From positions 25,578,501 through 25,642,500 of the forward strand of contig CM049414.1 of the NCBI GenBank assembly GCA_026929865.2: a DNA stretch of 64,000 bases, written 5' to 3'. The translations under genes and the position numbers were made by a program. Under the pieces are notes generated by a model. It saw only the letters and a program-made list of their open reading frames with translations, ran no database searches and had not been told where the DNA came from. Of the stretch, positions 62,603 through 64,000 are shown piece by piece (the stretch's first letter is position 1; each line of letters opens with the position of its first letter). The DNA is from Hyperoplus lanceolatus. Taxonomy: Eukaryota > Chordata > Actinopteri > Uranoscopiformes > Ammodytidae.

Positions 62603-63788
62603 TTTTTTTTGATTTGATTTATTAGGATCCCCATTAGCAACACACCGGAGTGAGAGCTAGTCTTCCTGGGGTCCGAAACATACAATATAGACAACAGACA
62701 ATCACTTGTTTGACATTATGTCAAACCGAAATAGACAAATAATAACAACAATATTACACAACACTATGATTTAAAAACATCATAATTACAAATATAACAA
62801 AAGAAAATAAAGATAAGAAATCTACAAAAGGAAATGAAACATTTAAAATGTATACATTACATATGGACCAGATGTTTTTTTGCAGACTTTTTAAAGTTGT
62901 ATTTGCTATTAATGCTAAAAGTAATGTTTTTTGGCAGTTCATTCCATAATGAAATTGATCTGTAAATTATAGTATTTTTAAGTACATTGGACCTTGGTCT
63001 AGGTAAAGCTAGATGTCCATTACTTGCACCTCTAGTGCTATGACCGTGTGTGTCAGACACACTAACTAAACCTTCAGCAAAGAAGGCAGGTATTTTGGTG
63101 GTTATGACTGACCTTAGGAACATCAAGAGATTAAGAGAGATCTTTTGTTTTACTGTGAGCCATGAAAGGCTAGACTGCATTACATCAGTGTTAGTGTGAA
63201 TGGAGCAGCTCAGTGCCAAACGGGCTGCTTTGTTCTGAGCTACCTGAAGTTTATGAAAGTCTTTTTGTTTACCGATGACCAGATAATTGTACAATACTCA
63301 AGGTTTGACAAGACCAGAGCATGTACAACTTGTTTGATTATAGATGGTGTAAGATACAATGAACATTTTCTTGTCATGCCAATCCCTCGACCCATTTTTG
63401 TTACAATGTTGTCAATGTGAACTGACCAGGACAGTGAGTCAACAATGGTAAGACCTAAGAGTTTTATCGTGTTAACTTGTTGAATTGGTGTACTACCTAT
63501 AACTAAATTTAACTGAGGTTTTTTTGCCAGCATATATCTTGAGCCAAACACAATAGATTTTGTCTTTTCAGTGTTGAGAGCCAGTTTGTTCTCATTGACC
63601 CAGTTAGACACATCATTTAATGAACCATTCAAGTTAGCAGTAAGCTCATTACACAGAGTGTCAGCACAGAAAACAGTGGTGTCATCAGCATACATTACAA
63701 TATTGACATTCTTTGTGCACAGAGGCAAATCATTAGTAAATATGGAGAACAGTAACGGACCAAGGCAACTACCTTGTGGCACACCACA
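62603..63788 (-). mobile_element. 5'-truncated LINE, Jockey/L2-like
   Basis: On the minus strand it starts at the GVPQGSCLGPLLF motif and runs to the stop and tail. The 3' end is ggatcctaataaatcaaatc followed by poly-A, the same type of terminus seen in common fish LINEs. It has no 5' half. It is inserted in the MITE between ggggtt and ggcattt. Confidence 0.82.
62857..63782 (-). pseudogene. LINE reverse transcriptase C-terminal part
   Basis: It reads PQGSCLGPLLFSIFTNDLPL, IVMYADDTTVFCADT (catalytic YADD near 63,690), LNTEKTKSIVFGS and LGLTIVDSLSWSVHIDN. It shifts frame near 63,250-63,290 and then continues with LQVAQNKAARLALSCSIHTN to FKKSAKKHL. Apart from the frameshift it is open, so the insertion is not very old. 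Confidence 0.87.
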
Positions 63789-63886
63789 TTGGCATTTGGC
63801 ATTTAGTTTTGATGGTTAGGGTTAGGGTAAGGGGCTAGGGAATGCATTATGTCAAAGAATGTCCTCACAAGTTTAGCCGTACGAAC

Positions 63887-63888
<2 letters not shown>

Positions 63889-63919
<31 letters not shown>
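63889..63919. repeat. (GT)n microsatellite right of a MITE
   Basis: A short GT run abutting the right end of the MITE at 62,361-63,886. Confidence 0.9.
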
Positions 63920-63921
<2 letters not shown>

Positions 63922-64000
63922 AATTAGAACCAGCAATTACCCCAAACTGTGGGTGCGTCTTCTGGTTGGGTGGGAGGGGGGGACAATAGCAGACTGTCAG

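Larger units (their letters stand above)
62361..63886. mobile_element. MITE bordered by GT arrays, copy 3, opened by a LINE
   Basis: The left part (tctttgtgaggaccaatgta to gtgtaagggttggggtt) and the right part (ggcatttagttttgatggtt to gtcctcacaagtttagc) together match 16,553-16,830. The left part holds an internal tandem duplication of about 49 bases (gacaggcctttaaagggctg, at 62,462 and 62,510). The LINE at 62,603-63,788 separates the two parts. Confidence 0.75.

Overview
The window looks like teleost fish nuclear DNA, probably from a percomorph-like genome. Small vertebrate exons with GT..AG introns sit among very dense CA/GT and GA microsatellites, tRNA-derived SINEs, Tc1-like, hAT-like and foldback MITE transposons, and Jockey/L2-type LINEs. 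No bacterial, organellar or viral genome organisation is seen. The exact species cannot be named from sequence alone.

Layout. About 1-12,563 is the minus-strand 5' part of xrn2, the nuclear 5'-3' exoribonuclease. Seventeen coding exons can be placed, from the start codon (12,561-12,563) to the linker that follows the nuclease core. The rest of the gene lies to the left of the window. Exon 9 carries a one-base frameshift as given. Intron 16 contains an old duplication that leaves a 10-base exon-like remnant. The region 12,564-24,900 is intergenic and repeat-rich: a 5'-truncated LINE with a 597-codon reverse-transcriptase ORF, several MITEs, SINEs and long GT/CA arrays. Two plus-strand exons of whirlin (whrn; end of PDZ1 plus linker, and the first part of PDZ2) lie at 24,922-25,139 and 29,594-29,719. 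The first exon contains compensating indels. Neither an earlier whirlin exon nor the next one was found. The region 29,720-47,500 is mostly low-repeat non-coding DNA, probably whirlin intron. It includes an inverted pair of about 1 kb elements at 35.3-38.6 kb.

The region 47.5-64 kb is a transposon graveyard. A DIRS/Ngaro-like tyrosine-recombinase fragment is split by a Tc1-like element (48,312-49,745). A second, 5'-truncated copy of that Tc1 family is at 60.1-61.5 kb. At 50,732-58,590 an inverted head-to-head pair of Tc1-like 3' halves, flanked by TA, has been opened by a hAT-like element that itself contains a decayed LINE. It has also been opened by a 729-bp hAT-type MITE with a perfect 8-bp target duplication. 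Near the right end another LINE fragment is inserted in a MITE that is bordered by GT arrays.

The two cellular genes are not functionally linked: xrn2 acts in nuclear RNA decay and transcription termination, and whirlin is a scaffold in hair cells and photoreceptors. I found no convincing novel cellular system. The most informative signals are the nested transposon structure, the inverted Tc1 dimer, the micro-exon remnant in xrn2 and the damaged exons, which could be real or sequencing error.
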